Shown here piece by piece: positions 1 through 10,786 of a stretch of 64,000 nucleotides of DNA. The stretch spans positions 62,001 to 126,000 of the forward strand of contig NZ_RJZE01000009.1 in NCBI RefSeq assembly GCF_003986935.1, in the 5' to 3' direction. Position 1 is the first letter of the stretch. The number at the start of each line of letters is the position of its first letter. The notes beneath the pieces were generated by a model. That model worked only from the letters and a program-made list of their open reading frames with translations, did no database searches and was not told the DNA's origin. This DNA comes from Paraburkholderia kururiensis JCM 10599 = LMG 19447 (GTDB lineage: Bacteria; Pseudomonadota; Gammaproteobacteria; Burkholderiales; Burkholderiaceae). The position numbers and the translations under genes were made by a program.

Positions 1-49
1 ATGCCCGGCCGCGCCCCACCCCGTTGTTACCCGCACCGCTAGCACGCAC

Positions 50-328
50 TCAGTTCCGGTCGATGCGAAAGAGCCCGCTGTGCAGTGCAGCGCCCCCGCC
101 GCCGCTCTGTTCGAGCGCGTCGCAGCAGACGCGATGAATCGATTCGCGGCCGCGCTGGAACGCGCCCACCAACTCGGCTTCCAGCACGGAGCGCGCGCCG
201 AAATGGTCTTCGAGCGCCTCGGCCGTCACCGAGCAGACCACCGGCTCGCCGTCCACTTCGGCCACGAACCGCAGCGCCAGGGCGGAACCGTCGAAGACCG
301 GTGCTTCATCGGGAAAACGGATGTTCAT
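50..328 (-). CDS. DUF1488 family protein
   Basis: Small cytoplasmic protein of about 92 residues. It begins MNIRFPDE and carries the DUF1488 pattern: an N-terminal FPD, a central RFxAEVDGE strand pair, and ALEDHFGA near the middle. The family is common in Burkholderiaceae and has no known biochemical function. I chose the ATG at 328, which opens the conserved block; another in-frame ATG lies 9 bases upstream at 337. The C-terminus has a Gly-rich turn (SGGGGAA) before its last strand. The next gene upstream on the same strand is the PfpI-like protein, 78 bases away, so the two could be co-transcribed. Family assignment is confident; function is not known. Confidence 0.75.
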   Translation of the reverse strand: MNIRFPDEAPVFDGSALALRFVAEVDGEPVVCSVTAEALEDHFGARSVLEAELVGAFQRGRESIHRVCCDALEQSGGGGAALHSGLFRIDRN

Positions 329-406
329 CTCGGGCATCTCCGCACGAAGGGGCCGGGTCGGCAATGCACCCGGCGAATGCGCTCATTGAAGACTCACGCT
401 GAAGAC

Positions 407-961
407 TCACGCACGCTGATGCTGCTGCGAGAGCCGGGCGATCAGCGCCTTGTTGAACGCAGGCAGGTCGTCGGGCTTGCGGCTCGTGATGAAGTTGCCG
501 TCTTCCACGACTTCCTTGTCCACCCACGTGGCGCCCGCGTTGCGGATGTCGTCCTGCAGCGAAGGCCAGCTCGTCATGGTGTGGTCCTTCACGATGCCGG
601 CCGACACGGGCAGCCATCCGCCGTGGCAGATCACGGCGACGGGCTTCTTCGCGGCGTCCACGGCTTTCACGAAGGCCTGCGCCTGCGGTATCAGCCGGAT
701 CGCATCGCCATTCACCACGCCGCCGGGCAGCACCACGGCGTCGTACTCGTCGGGCTTCGCATTGTCGAAGGTCTTGTCGACGGCGACGCTATCGCCCTTG
801 TCGACGTGCTTGAACCCCTGGATCTTGCCGGCCTTCGCGGAGATCACGTGCACCGTTGCGCCCGCGCCTGCCAGCGCGCGCTGCGGCTCGACCAGTTCTG
901 TCTGCTCGAAACCGTCCATGGCCAGCACGGCCACCTTGCAACCTTGAAGTGTGTCGGACAT
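407..961 (-). CDS. DJ-1/PfpI family protein (YhbO-like)
   Basis: A 184-residue class I glutamine-amidotransferase-like protein of the PfpI/YhbO branch, a family tied to general stress response and to glyoxalase or deglycase-like activities. It shows the nucleophile elbow AVICHGGW with the catalytic Cys followed by His, an acidic residue in DGFEQTEL near the N-terminus, the strand AVVLPGGVVNGD, and the late block DGNFITSRKPDD typical of PfpI rather than human DJ-1. The length matches the family. The start at 961 gives MSDTLQGCKVAVLAMDG, with the first beta strand directly after it. No signal peptide is seen, so it is cytoplasmic. It may share a leftward transcript with the DUF1488 gene. The substrate cannot be told from sequence. 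Confidence 0.88.
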   Translation of the reverse strand: MSDTLQGCKVAVLAMDGFEQTELVEPQRALAGAGATVHVISAKAGKIQGFKHVDKGDSVAVDKTFDNAKPDEYDAVVLPGGVVNGDAIRLIPQAQAFVKAVDAAKKPVAVICHGGWLPVSAGIVKDHTMTSWPSLQDDIRNAGATWVDKEVVEDGNFITSRKPDDLPAFNKALIARLSQQHQRA

Positions 962-1241
962 CAGTCGAACTCCTCAAAGAGTGGGAATACAGATAGAAGC
1001 AGCTTGAAGCGGCACCGCACGCGCAACGCCTCTGCAGCGCATGCAGCCTGCCACCGACGTTCAGCAAGGGGTATGCCCGCGGCGCGGCGGAACACGCGAG
1101 ACCTGGCGCTTATTCCATCGGGCGCGCGAAATATTCCCGAAAAATCGGCAGCGCACAATGGAACAACCCGAGGGAGTCAGCTGTTTTCGGGTGGCGATCC
1201 CTATTCGCTCAACCGCCGCTCCACTCCCATTCGAGGTTTCC

Positions 1242-2045
1242 ATGAACGAACAGACGCTCGCGGCACGCCGCGCCTTCCTCACGAAAACCGCCGCCAGCGG
1301 GGCCGGGCTCGCGCTCGCCGGAATCGGCAGCGCGGCGGGGCTCGTGGGTACGGCGGGTACGGCCGCCGCGCAGACACCGGGCGGCGCCGCGCATATGGGC
1401 GGCACCGCGGTCGCATCGGCAGCATCGGTCATATCGGGCGCATCGCCGCAAACGCTGCCACCGCTGCCTTACGCCGAGAACGCACTGGAGCCCGTGATCT
1501 CCGCACAGACCGTTTCGTTTCACTACGGCAAGCACCACCGCAGCTACTTCGACAACCTCGCGAAGCTCACGCCGAACACGCCGTTCGCGGGGCAATCGCT
1601 CGAAGCGTTGATCGTCGGCAGCTATGGCGTACCCGAGCACGAGGCCGTGTTCAACAACGCGGCCCAGGCGTGGAATCACAACTTCTACTGGCAGTCGCTG
1701 AGCCCGTCGCCGACGCGCCCGTCGGAGGCGCTGAACGCGGCCATCGTGCGCGACTTCGGTTCGGTGGACCAGGTGACGTCGAAGCTCGCCGCCGTGAGCG
1801 CCTCGCAGTTCGGCAGCGGCTGGGGCTGGCTCGTGGCCCAGCGCGGCAAGCTCGCCGTCATCAAGACCGCCAACGCGGACACGCCGCTCGCCCACGGACT
1901 CGTGCCGCTCCTCACCGTGGACGTCTGGGAGCACGCGTACTACCTGCAATACCAGAACCGCCGGCCCGAGTATCTCGAACACGTCATGGCGAAACTCATC
2001 AACTGGGATTTCGCGAGCGCGAACTTCGCGCGCATGAGCGCATGA
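1242..2045 (+). CDS. Fe-type superoxide dismutase with Tat signal
   Basis: Superoxide dismutase of the Fe/Mn family, 267 residues. Metal ligands are recognisable: His in the SFHYGKHH block, His in AWNHNFYW, and the Asp and His of DVWEHAYY. The Gln of NNAAQAW is the one usually found in the iron-specific form. Unlike the usual cytoplasmic enzyme of about 192 residues, this one has an N-terminal extension with a twin-arginine motif (RRAFLTKTAA), a hydrophobic Gly/Ala stretch and an AAA-type cleavage region, so it is predicted to be exported folded through Tat. I chose the ATG at 1242 because it places the RR motif about nine residues in; translation could be read further upstream but has no family similarity there. 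It would detoxify superoxide outside the cytoplasm. Confidence 0.9.
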   Translation: MNEQTLAARRAFLTKTAASGAGLALAGIGSAAGLVGTAGTAAAQTPGGAAHMGGTAVASAASVISGASPQTLPPLPYAENALEPVISAQTVSFHYGKHHRSYFDNLAKLTPNTPFAGQSLEALIVGSYGVPEHEAVFNNAAQAWNHNFYWQSLSPSPTRPSEALNAAIVRDFGSVDQVTSKLAAVSASQFGSGWGWLVAQRGKLAVIKTANADTPLAHGLVPLLTVDVWEHAYYLQYQNRRPEYLEHVMAKLINWDFASANFARMSA

Positions 2046-2178
2046 GCGCATGAGCGCGTAAGCCCGCGAGGCGATGGGTTGCGCGAGGCCACAGCGTATC
2101 GATCGAGAGAGACATCCACGAGGAACGGAAAGCACGCGGGCCATGCGTGCTCCCACAAGCCACCAAGGAGCATCCACG

Positions 2179-2460
2179 ATGAAATTTTCGGCGAAACACC
2201 GGCACGCGCGGCATCGGTTCAAGGCCACCGTGATGGGCCTGCGCGTGCCGAGCCTGATGAGCGGCGCCGGGGAGCCCGGCGGCTCGGGCAGTTCGGGCGG
2301 GTCGGCCAAACAGGGCGGCACGAGCTATTCGAACCGCACGAATACCGCCGGCGCGGCTCAAACGGGCGATGACGAATCGTCTGAACCGGAGCCAGAGCCT
2401 GTGCGGTGGTACCGGCGACTGGGGCTGGCGTTCGGGGTGAGCTTTGGGAGCGAGCTTTAG
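2179..2460 (+). CDS. Hypothetical small basic/acidic protein
   Basis: Predicted 93-residue protein, not recognised. The start at 2179 has an AAGGAG-type ribosome binding site about 8 bases upstream, which is the main support for it being real. The N-terminal part is strongly basic (KFSAKHRHARHRFKAT), the middle is a Gly/Ser/Asn-rich linker, then comes an acidic stretch (DDESSEPEPEPE), and the end is short and hydrophobic (YRRLGLAFGVSFG). There is no signal peptide or obvious domain. It lies 133 bases after the superoxide dismutase gene on the same strand and could be its downstream partner, or may be a chance open frame in GC-rich DNA. Confidence 0.4.
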   Translation: MKFSAKHRHARHRFKATVMGLRVPSLMSGAGEPGGSGSSGGSAKQGGTSYSNRTNTAGAAQTGDDESSEPEPEPVRWYRRLGLAFGVSFGSEL

Positions 2461-2639
2461 GAGCGAATGACCGGTGCCCACATCCGAAGCCGGCGACGGG
2501 CGCCAACGGTCGAAGTCAGCGGCCGGCGCCAACCGTCGACGCCCACATCCGGAGCCGGAAACCAGCGTCGAAGGTCGAAGAAGCCAGCATCCGGTGCGGG
2601 CAACCGGCGCCAGGCCGCGAGGCCGCTGTTAAAGACGCA

Positions 2640-3704
2640 TTACTGCCCCGCCACCCCGCGCGGATGCCGCGACTGCGCAATCTGCTCGCGGCGCGGATCG
2701 CCCTGGCGCGTGAGCATCCAGCCCGGGTACTCGGCGGGCAGCCTGCTCACTTCGTCGAGCTTCGCGAGTTCGTCGGCCGTGAGTTCCACCTGGGTGGCCG
2801 CGATGTTGTCGTCGAGCTGTTCGAGCCGCTTCGCGCCCACGATCACCGTGGTCACCACGCGCTGATGCAGCAGCCAGGCGAGCGCGATCTGCGCGACCGA
2901 AACGCCTTTGCTCTGCGCGATGCCGCGCATCGCATCCACGCAGTCCCACGCGCGCTCGCGATTCACGGGCGGAAAGTCGAACGTGGTACGGCGGCTGCCG
3001 GCTTCGCCTTGCTGATCGCGTCCGTACTTGCCTGACAGCAGTCCGCCCGCGAGCGGACTCCACACCATCAGGCCCACGCCCTCGCTTTGCAGCATCGGCA
3101 CGATCTCACGTTCAAGGTCGCGCCCCGCGAGCGTGTAGTACGCCTGCAGCGTCTCGAAGCGCGCGAGGCCCAGGCGCTCCGCAATGCCCAGCGCCTTCGC
3201 GATCTGCCACGCGGCCCAGTTCGACACGCCGACATAACGCACGTGGCCCTGCTGCACGAGCGTATCGAGCGCACGTACCGTCTCTTCGATGGGCGTAGCG
3301 GGGTCGAAGCCGTGAATCTGGTAGAGGTCGATGTGATCGAGCTGCAAGCGCGTAAGGCTCGCCTTCACGCCGTCGAGGATGTGGTAGCGCGACGCACCGC
3401 GCGAATTCGGCCACTCGCCGACCTGGCCGTACACCTTGGTCGCAACCACCACCTTGTCGCGCGGCACCTGGAGGTTTTTCAGCGCCTGCCCCGTGATCTG
3501 CTCGGAGCGGCCCTGCGAATAGACGTCGGCGGTATCGATGAAATTGATGCCTGCATCGAGCGCGCGACCAATGAGCCGCTCCGCATCGCCTTGCTGCACT
3601 TCTCCAATCTGCTGCCACATGCTGCCTTCGCCGCCGAACGTCATCGTGCCGAGACACAGCTCGGAAACGAACACGCCTGTGCGGCCCAGCTGGTTGTAAC
3701 GCAT
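2640..3704 (-). CDS. Aldo/keto reductase
   Basis: NADPH-dependent oxidoreductase of the aldo/keto reductase superfamily, 354 residues, closest in pattern to the Kv-beta/YghZ/Tas-type branch. The catalytic tetrad is visible: Asp and Tyr in DTADVYSQG, Lys in VATKVYG, and His in YQIHGFD. The cofactor-binding segment VSNWAAWQ, the QAYYTLAGR strand and the PLAGGLLSGKY loop follow in the right order, as does the C-terminal VIVGAKRLEQLDDN. I chose the ATG at 3704 (MRYNQLGRTG), the standard family start, with a GGAG ribosome site just upstream. It is transcribed away from the lhr-like helicase gene. The physiological substrate is unknown. Confidence 0.92.
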   Translation of the reverse strand: MRYNQLGRTGVFVSELCLGTMTFGGEGSMWQQIGEVQQGDAERLIGRALDAGINFIDTADVYSQGRSEQITGQALKNLQVPRDKVVVATKVYGQVGEWPNSRGASRYHILDGVKASLTRLQLDHIDLYQIHGFDPATPIEETVRALDTLVQQGHVRYVGVSNWAAWQIAKALGIAERLGLARFETLQAYYTLAGRDLEREIVPMLQSEGVGLMVWSPLAGGLLSGKYGRDQQGEAGSRRTTFDFPPVNRERAWDCVDAMRGIAQSKGVSVAQIALAWLLHQRVVTTVIVGAKRLEQLDDNIAATQVELTADELAKLDEVSRLPAEYPGWMLTRQGDPRREQIAQSRHPRGVAGQ

Positions 3705-4159
3705 CGTAGGACTCCATGGTGGGAGGGAGAGAATGAACAACTGAGGAACAACCCAGGGAGCAACCGAGCATACTGCAGGCCCGCGCGACGCGCAGAGCCG
3801 CGGACACGCTGAAAGGCGATGGTCAGGAGACGGTGCGGCAGGCGATGAGCGCGGCATGTGCATCGAGCGCGGGGGGACAGAAGCGGCGAATGCACCAGAA
3901 GCATCCGAAGCACCAGAAGCACCAGAAGCACCAGAAGCCTCGAACCACAATAAGCCGCAAGGCGCCCCTGGCAGCCCCTCGCAAAACCTGCGAGACTCTT
4001 TTTCGCGTTCCACGCCGCTGATGCGTCCCATGCGCGCCCCATGCCACGCGCTACATTTGCGCGCCGCCACCCCGCGCGCCACACGCCACACGCCGAACGC
4101 AAACAAGGGCCATAGCACCGGCATTGGATATCGCGAGCCACACCCCCAACTACGCGACC
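3705..4159. other. Divergent intergenic region
   Basis: 455 bases between the leftward aldo/keto reductase and the rightward helicase gene. It should hold both promoters but I could not assign -35/-10 pairs with confidence. It contains a short tandem array of the 9-mer GCACCAGAA (see separate entry). No credible small gene is seen; the open frames here are extensions of neighbouring frames. Confidence 0.5.
3892..3936. repeat. 9-bp tandem repeat (5 units)
   Basis: Five consecutive copies of GCACCAGAA, the second degenerate (GCATCCGAA), in the non-coding space between the aldo/keto reductase and helicase genes. This looks like a small variable-number tandem repeat arising from slippage; no function is evident. 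Confidence 0.85.
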
Positions 4160-7100
4160 ATGAACTCTCGTCCTGTTCCCGCCGACGTGCTCGCCGGTTT
4201 CCACCCCGCGGTGGCCAGCTGGTTTCGCAAGCGCTTCGCTGCGCCCACCGCGGCGCAGGCCGCGGCGTGGCCGCTCATCCGCAGCGGACGCTCCACGCTG
4301 GTCGCAGCGCCCACGGGCTCGGGCAAGACGCTCACGGCGTTCCTCTCGGCGATCGACGAACTCGTGCGCGAAGGGCTCGGGAATGCGGCGAAGCATCCGG
4401 CTAACGCGACGCAGCCTTCGGCTAAGGCAACGAACCATCCGCCGAAGGCCGCGCCTGCGAAGCCGACCGATCCGGCCGCCAGTCCCGATGCCGCCGAAAA
4501 CACCGCGGCCGCGGCCCTGCCCGACGCCACACTCGTGCTCTACGTGTCCCCGCTCAAAGCGCTTTCCAACGACATCCGGCTCAACCTCGAAGCGCCGCTC
4601 GCCGGCATCGCCGACGAACTCGCGCAGCGCGGCTTGCCGCCCGTGGAAATTCGCACCGCCGTGCGCACCGGCGACACGTCGCAGCAGGAACGCACCGCCG
4701 TGCGCAAGCGCGCGCCGCACATCCTCGTCACGACGCCCGAATCGCTCTATGTGCTGCTGGGTTCGGCCTCGGGGCGCGCGATGCTCTCCACGGTGCGCAC
4801 GGTGATCGTCGACGAGATTCACGCACTGGCCGGCAACAAGCGCGGCTGTCATCTCGCGTTGAGTCTGGAACGCCTCGATGCGCTGTGCGGCCGGCGCCTG
4901 CCGCGCATCGGGCTTTCGGCCACGCAAAAGCCCATCACGACCGTGGCGCGTTTTCTGGTGGGCAGCGCGGCGGCGCCCGGGCACGTCGCCGACGCAAGCA
5001 GCAAGACGCAGAGCGCTGCAAGCCGCGATACAAGCTGCAATACAAGCCGTGACACAAGCCACGATCCAAGCCGCGGTACAAGCAGTAACACGCCCGCCCA
5101 GCGCCACACGGGCCGCCATGCTGCCCGCCGCAGCACAAAAGCCGACGACAGCGACAGCACCGCCACCGCCCTGCCGCTCGACCCCGAAGGGCACCCCATC
5201 GACTGCGCCATCGTCGACGTGGGCCACGTGCGCGAGCGCGACCTCGCCATCGAGATTCCGCCCGAGCCGCTCGAAGCCGTCATGGCCAACGACGTCTGGG
5301 AGCGCGTCTACGACCGCCTCGCCGAACTCGTTGCGCAGCACCGCACCACGCTCGTGTTCGTGAACACGCGCCGCATGGCTGAGCGCGTGGCGCGCCATCT
5401 CACCGACCGCCTCGGCAAAGAAGCCGTCGCCGCGCACCACGGCAGCCTCGCGAAAGAGCACCGTTTCGACGCCGAACAGCGGCTCAAGGCGGGCGCGCTG
5501 CGCGTGCTGGTGGCCACGGCGTCGCTGGAGCTGGGCATCGATATCGGCGACGTCGATCTGGTCTGCCAGATCGGCTCGCCGCGCACCATCGCCGCGTTCC
5601 TGCAACGCGTGGGCCGCTCGGGCCACCAGGTGGGCGCCGTGCCCAAGGGCCGGCTCTTTCCCACCTCGCGCGACGATCTGATCGAATGCGCCGCGATTCT
5701 GGACTGCGTGCGCCGCAACGAACTGGACCGGCTCGTCATGCCGCACGCGCCGCTCGACGTGCTCGCACAGCAGATCGTGGCCGAAGTGGCCGCCGCCGAG
5801 TGGAACGAGGACGCGCTGTTCGAACGCCTGCGCCGCGCGGCGCCCTACGCGGCACTTACGCGCGAGCAGTACGACGCGGTGCTGCGCATGCTCGCCGAGG
5901 GCTATACGGGCCGCCACGGCGTGCGCGGTGCGTGGCTGCATCGCGATGCCGTCGCCCGCACGCTGCGCGGGCGGCGCGGCAGCCGGCTCGTGGCGCTCAC
6001 GTCGGGCGGCACGATTCCCGACAACGCCGACTACGCCGTGCTGCTCGAACCGCAAGGCGTCAACATCGGCACCGTGAACGAGGACTTCGCGGTGGAAAGC
6101 CTCGCAGGCGACGTGTTTCAGCTGGGCAACGCGTCGTACCGGATTCTGCGTGTGGAGGCGGGCCGCGTGCGCGTGGAAGACGCTCAGGGCCAGCCGCCCA
6201 ACATCCCGTTCTGGCTGGGCGAGGCGCCGGGGCGCAGCGACGAACTCTCGGCTGCCGTTGCGCGGCTGCGCGAGGAAATCGAGCGGCGGCTCGCCGCAGC
6301 GGAGCGTGGAGCGGAAGGCGATGAACGTGGCGAAGGCGATGAAGTCGACGAAGGCGCCGATGGTAGCGAGCGCGCCAATGACGCACACGCCGGCCGCCGC
6401 GCCGCCGCGCTCGCGCCCGCCATCGGCTGGCTCGTTTCGACGCTCGGCCTCAGTGAAGGCGCTGCGCGCCAGATCGTCGAATACCTCGCCCGCGCGCGGG
6501 CCGCGCTCACCGTGCTGCCCACGCAGCACACGCTCGTCATGGAGCGCTTCTTCGACGAATCGGGCGGCATGCAGCTGGTCATTCACGCGCCGTTCGGCAG
6601 CCGCATCAATCGCGCGTGGGGCCTCGCGCTGCGCAAGCGCTTTTGCCGCAGCTTCAACTTCGAACTTCAGGCCGCCGCGACCGAAGACGCGATCATCCTC
6701 TCGCTCACCGGTAGCCACAGCTTCGCGCTGGACGAAGTGTGGCGCTATCTGCGGTCCAACTCGGCCGAACACATCCTGATCCAGGCACTGCTCGATGCGC
6801 CGCTCTTCGGCGTGCGCTGGCGCTGGAACGCCACCACGTCACTCGCGCTGCCGCGTCAGACGGGCGGGCGCAAGACGCCGCCGCCCATCCAGCGCATGCG
6901 CAGCGAAGACCTGCTCGCGGCCGTGTTTCCGGACCAGGTGGCGTGCCTCGAAAACATCGTGGGCGAGCGCGAGTTGCCCGACCATCCGCTCGTGAACCAG
7001 ACCGTGGACGACTGCCTGCACGACGCCATGGACACCGACGGCTGGCTGCGCCTGCTGCATCGCATGGAGGCGGGCGAAGTGAAGCTCGTGGCGCGCGACC

Positions 7101-8983
7101 TGCCCGCGCCGTCGCCGCTCGCAGCCGAGATTCTGAGCGCGCGGCCGTATGCGTTCCTCGATGACGCGCCGCTCGAAGAGCGCCGCACGCAGGCCGTGCT
7201 GAGCCGCCGCTGGACCGACCCCGAATCCGCCGACGACCTGGGCGCGCTGGACGCCGCCGCCATCGAAAGCGTGGCAGCCGAAGCCTGGCCGCTAGTGCGC
7301 AACGCCGACGAGATGCACGAGGCGCTGATGAGCCTTGCCTGCATCAACGAACGCGAGGCTGAAAAAAACGACGGCTGGCCCGCCTGCCTCGCCGCGCTTG
7401 CCCAGGCGGGCCGCGCCACGCGCATGAAAGTGGCGCTCGGCGACGCACTTTGGGTGCCCGTGGAACGCCTCACCTGCCTGCAGGCGCTCTACCCGCAGGC
7501 ACCGTGCGAGCCCGCGCTGCGGCCGCCCGTGGGGCACGATGCGCCGTGGCACGAAGAAGACGCGCTCGTCGAAGTGATCCGCGCGCGGCTCACGGGCTTT
7601 GGGCCGCAGCCGGTGCCCGTGATCGCGCGGTCGCTCGCGCTGCCCGCTTCGGCCGTTGCGCTCGCGCTGACGAAGCTCGAAGCCGAAGGCTACGTGATGC
7701 GCGGCCGCTTCACGCCCGGCGCCGCCGACGACGAATGGTGCGAGCGGCACCTGCTCGCGCGCATTCATCGCTACACCGTGCGGCGGCTGCGGCGCGAGAT
7801 CGAACCGGTGCAGCGCCACGACTTCATGCGCTTCCTGTTCGAATGGCAGCACGTAAGCCCTGCCACGCGCGTGGAAGGCCGCGATGCGCTCGCCGCCGTG
7901 GTCGATCAGTTCGAAGGCTGGGAAGCCGCGGCAGGCGCGTGGGAAGACGAGATCCTGCCTGCACGCGTGAAGGACTACTCGATCACCTGGCTGGACGAAG
8001 TGTGCCGCGCGGGCAAGGTGGTGTGGGCACGGCTCGGCGCGCGCATGCGCACGGCATCGGGCCCCGTGCGCGCGACGCCCGTCGTGCTGCTGCCGCGGCG
8101 GCATCTGCTGCACTGGCAAGCGCTGGTCGGCGAGGCGGACGGCGAACTCTCGGCGCGCGCCCAACGCGTGCACGACCTGCTGGCCCAACACGGCGCGATG
8201 TTCTTCGACGAACTCGCGCAGCACGCGCATCTGCTGCCGGTGGAACTGGAAAATGCGCTCGGTGAACTCGTGGCCGCGGGGCTCGCGAATGCGGACGGCT
8301 TTGCCGGTCTGCGCGCGCTCATCAAGCCCGTGGCGAAGCGCAACGCCTATTACGGCAACCGACGGCCACGCGGCGCGGGCGCGCTGATCGGCGGCATGGA
8401 GGACGCAGGGCGCTGGGCGCTGCTGCGCCGGCCGGTGGCCAATGCAGAAAACGCGGCGAACGCTGCAAGCACGGCGCAACGCGAAACCCGGGCCATCGCG
8501 CCCGTGGTCCGCAAGCCGCAGACTGAACCCGAGCTGCTCGAACACGTCGCCCTCACGCTGCTGCGCCGCTACGGCGTGGTGTTCTGGCAACTGCTCGCGC
8601 GCGAAGCGCCCTGGCTGCCGCCGTGGCGCGACCTGCTGCGCGTGCTGCATCGCCTGGAAGCGCGCGGCCACGTGCGCGGCGGACGCTTCGTGGAAGGCCT
8701 TTCCGGCGAACAGTTCGCGCTGCCCGAAGCCATTCCGGTGCTGCGCGAGGTGCGCCGCCATGCCAACGACGGCGTGCTCGTCTGCGTTTCGGCGACGGAC
8801 CCGCTGAACCTGGTCGGCACCGTGCTGGCCGGCGAGAAGGTGCCCGCGGTGGCCGGCAACCGCGTGCTCTTTCGCGACGGCGTGCCCGTGGCGACGCTGG
8901 CGGGCGGCCGCTTCGACTACCTCGGCGACTTCGACCCCACGACGAAGAACCAGATGCGCATGCGGCTCGCGCAGCGGTACTAA
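4160..8983 (+). CDS. lhr: Lhr-family DEAD/DEAH-box helicase
   Basis: Very large superfamily 2 helicase, about 1607 residues, of the Lhr (large helicase-related) family that unwinds DNA and RNA:DNA duplexes and is linked to DNA repair. The Q/Walker A region reads APTGSGKT near residue 50, the Walker B box is DEIH (motif II), motif III is LSATQKP, and motif VI is QRVGRSGHQ. The long C-terminal half is the Lhr winged-helix and Lhr-specific domain; E. coli Lhr is 1538 residues, so the gene is full length. I chose the ATG at 4160 (MNSRPVPAD), although a TTG at 4124 is also in frame. Two Ala/Ser/Thr-rich inserts (about residues 75-115 and 275-330) and an acidic linker near residue 720 are extra to the core fold. 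Confidence 0.92.
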   Translation: MNSRPVPADVLAGFHPAVASWFRKRFAAPTAAQAAAWPLIRSGRSTLVAAPTGSGKTLTAFLSAIDELVREGLGNAAKHPANATQPSAKATNHPPKAAPAKPTDPAASPDAAENTAAAALPDATLVLYVSPLKALSNDIRLNLEAPLAGIADELAQRGLPPVEIRTAVRTGDTSQQERTAVRKRAPHILVTTPESLYVLLGSASGRAMLSTVRTVIVDEIHALAGNKRGCHLALSLERLDALCGRRLPRIGLSATQKPITTVARFLVGSAAAPGHVADASSKTQSAASRDTSCNTSRDTSHDPSRGTSSNTPAQRHTGRHAARRSTKADDSDSTATALPLDPEGHPIDCAIVDVGHVRERDLAIEIPPEPLEAVMANDVWERVYDRLAELVAQHRTTLVFVNTRRMAERVARHLTDRLGKEAVAAHHGSLAKEHRFDAEQRLKAGALRVLVATASLELGIDIGDVDLVCQIGSPRTIAAFLQRVGRSGHQVGAVPKGRLFPTSRDDLIECAAILDCVRRNELDRLVMPHAPLDVLAQQIVAEVAAAEWNEDALFERLRRAAPYAALTREQYDAVLRMLAEGYTGRHGVRGAWLHRDAVARTLRGRRGSRLVALTSGGTIPDNADYAVLLEPQGVNIGTVNEDFAVESLAGDVFQLGNASYRILRVEAGRVRVEDAQGQPPNIPFWLGEAPGRSDELSAAVARLREEIERRLAAAERGAEGDERGEGDEVDEGADGSERANDAHAGRRAAALAPAIGWLVSTLGLSEGAARQIVEYLARARAALTVLPTQHTLVMERFFDESGGMQLVIHAPFGSRINRAWGLALRKRFCRSFNFELQAAATEDAIILSLTGSHSFALDEVWRYLRSNSAEHILIQALLDAPLFGVRWRWNATTSLALPRQTGGRKTPPPIQRMRSEDLLAAVFPDQVACLENIVGERELPDHPLVNQTVDDCLHDAMDTDGWLRLLHRMEAGEVKLVARDLPAPSPLAAEILSARPYAFLDDAPLEERRTQAVLSRRWTDPESADDLGALDAAAIESVAAEAWPLVRNADEMHEALMSLACINEREAEKNDGWPACLAALAQAGRATRMKVALGDALWVPVERLTCLQALYPQAPCEPALRPPVGHDAPWHEEDALVEVIRARLTGFGPQPVPVIARSLALPASAVALALTKLEAEGYVMRGRFTPGAADDEWCERHLLARIHRYTVRRLRREIEPVQRHDFMRFLFEWQHVSPATRVEGRDALAAVVDQFEGWEAAAGAWEDEILPARVKDYSITWLDEVCRAGKVVWARLGARMRTASGPVRATPVVLLPRRHLLHWQALVGEADGELSARAQRVHDLLAQHGAMFFDELAQHAHLLPVELENALGELVAAGLANADGFAGLRALIKPVAKRNAYYGNRRPRGAGALIGGMEDAGRWALLRRPVANAENAANAASTAQRETRAIAPVVRKPQTEPELLEHVALTLLRRYGVVFWQLLAREAPWLPPWRDLLRVLHRLEARGHVRGGRFVEGLSGEQFALPEAIPVLREVRRHANDGVLVCVSATDPLNLVGTVLAGEKVPAVAGNRVLFRDGVPVATLAGGRFDYLGDFDPTTKNQMRMRLAQRY

Positions 8984-9013
8984 AGCAGCGGCATTGAAGC
9001 GCAGCATTGAACT

Positions 9014-9048
9014 CGTGCCGTGCAAACGGCACGTCCGTTTGTTCTTTC
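9014..9048 (+). terminator. Intrinsic terminator after lhr
   Basis: A perfect 8-bp stem CGTGCCGT / ACGGCACG (9014-9021 and 9026-9033) with a GCAA loop, followed by the T-rich run TCCGTTTGTTCTTT, 30 bases after the helicase stop codon. Confidence 0.75.
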
Positions 9049-9243
9049 TGCATGGCATCGGCGGTCATGAACCTTGACCGGCACCGCTTCGCCGGCCACA
9101 TCGGCCGCCACGCCTCGCTCCATGCCAGCAAGGCTTCACGCACCCACGCAGAGCGCCGCAAGCAGACTCGCGAGCCGCGCAGGATAATCAGGCACCAGTC
9201 TTGCCACTTCGAGGCACATTGAGTTCAAGACGAGGTTCACGCG

Positions 9244-10611
9244 ATGGGCACGCCCGCAGCACCACCCGCACGACCCGCACCACCCGCACGACCCGCACGG
9301 CGACCAATCAGGCCAGGCCTCACGCAACGCACGACGCTCGCCATCGGCGAAGCGCTGGGCGGAAGGAGCCGCGGCCTGCGTTCGGTGCTGCTGTTCGCGG
9401 GGCCGGCCGTGGTGGCGTCCATCGCGTACATGGACCCCGGCAACTTCGCCACCAACCTGCAAGCCGGCGCACGCTACGGCTATGCGCTGCTCTGGGTGGT
9501 GCTCGCGGCGAACGTCATTGCCATGCTGTTCCAGGCGCTCTCCGCGAAGCTCGGCATCGTGACGAACCGCAATCTCGCCGAAATCTCGCGCGACCATTTC
9601 CCCCAGCCCGTCGTCTACGCGATGTGGGGCGTAAGCGAAGCGGCCGCCATGGCCACGGACCTTGCCGAATTCCTCGGCGGCGCCATCGGGCTCTCGCTGC
9701 TGTTTCATCTGCCGCTGCTCGTCGGCATGGCCATCACAGCCGTCGTAACGTTCGCGATTCTCAGCGCCGGGCGGCGCGGCTTTCGGCCCGTGGAGCTGAT
9801 CATCGGCGCGTTGATTGCGGCCATTGCGCTCTCGTACGTGGTGGAACTGCTCATCGTGCCCGTCGACCTGCGCGCCGCGGCCCAAGGCGCCTTCGTGCCG
9901 CAGTTGCCCGACTCCGGCGCGCTCGCGATTGCGGTGGGCATTCTGGGCGCCACGGTCATGCCGCACGCCATCTATCTGCACTCCGGACTCACGCAGGCCC
10001 GCGCCCCCGCCCGTGACGACGCCGGGCGTCGCAAGCTCGTGCGCTTCTCCAACCGCGAGGTGATCGTCGCGCTCTCGCTCGCGGGGCTCGTCAACATGGC
10101 GATGGTGATGATGGCGTCGGGTGCGTTCCATGCCGGGCATCGCGACGTGGCCGAGATCGGCGCCGCGTTCCACACGCTGACGCCGCTGTTCGGTGCGGCG
10201 GCGGGCGCGGTCTTTCTCGTCTCGCTGCTCGCGTCGGGCATGTCGAGTTCCGCCGTGGGCACGCTCGCCGGGCAAATCATCATGCAGGGCTTCACGGGCT
10301 ATCGCATTCCCGTGTGGCTGCGCCGCGTCGTGACGATGGCGCCCGCATTCGTAGTGGTGGCGGCCGGCGTGAACGTCACGGACGCCCTCGTCTACAGTCA
10401 GGTCGCGCTGAGCTTCGCCCTGCCCGTGCCGATGATCGCGCTCGTGATCTTCACGAGCCGGCGCGCCGTCATGGGGCCGTTCGTCAACAGCCGGTTCATG
10501 ACGATCGTCGCGACGCTCGCCACCGTCGTGGTGCTCGCACTCAACACGGTTCTGCTGCTGCACGTTTTCGGCGTGCCGGTGCCGGGGCTGCCGCCGCTAC
10601 CGGCCGCGTGA
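9244..10611 (+). CDS. mntH: Nramp-family divalent metal transporter (MntH-like)
   Basis: Inner-membrane proton-coupled importer of Mn2+/Fe2+, 455 residues. Transmembrane helix 1 carries the diagnostic DPGNFATN motif and helix 6 the MPHAIYLHSGL motif, the two metal-binding signatures of the Nramp family. The remaining pattern of about eleven hydrophobic segments fits, with SEAAAMATDLAEFLGGAIG in helix 3. The N-terminus is an Ala/Pro/Arg-rich tail of about 30 residues ahead of the conserved GRSRGLRSVLLFAGPAVVAS. The start at 9244 follows a GAGG-like site. It stands alone between helicase and lipoprotein genes. No Fur or MntR operator could be identified by eye. Manganese import is the best guess; the exact metal is inferred. 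Confidence 0.92.
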   Translation: MGTPAAPPARPAPPARPARRPIRPGLTQRTTLAIGEALGGRSRGLRSVLLFAGPAVVASIAYMDPGNFATNLQAGARYGYALLWVVLAANVIAMLFQALSAKLGIVTNRNLAEISRDHFPQPVVYAMWGVSEAAAMATDLAEFLGGAIGLSLLFHLPLLVGMAITAVVTFAILSAGRRGFRPVELIIGALIAAIALSYVVELLIVPVDLRAAAQGAFVPQLPDSGALAIAVGILGATVMPHAIYLHSGLTQARAPARDDAGRRKLVRFSNREVIVALSLAGLVNMAMVMMASGAFHAGHRDVAEIGAAFHTLTPLFGAAAGAVFLVSLLASGMSSSAVGTLAGQIIMQGFTGYRIPVWLRRVVTMAPAFVVVAAGVNVTDALVYSQVALSFALPVPMIALVIFTSRRAVMGPFVNSRFMTIVATLATVVVLALNTVLLLHVFGVPVPGLPPLPAA

Positions 10612-10786
10612 AGCGATCCATGCCCGCCTCATTGCGCGCGAGCGTTCAAGAGTTCGGGTCGGTCCGCATCCGCAGTGCGCGTTTCGGGTCTCATTCAAGC
10701 CATGCGCGCCCGCTCACCCGTCACCTCGCGCGCCCGCAGCCCGTGCCGGGACGTTTCGACGTTTGGCCCGCGCGGACCTTCGCGGC

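Noticed and set aside
3641..6772. 1043-codon minus-strand open frame opposite lhr
   Set aside because: Antisense shadow of the aldo/keto reductase and helicase genes caused by high GC; no ribosome site or domain.
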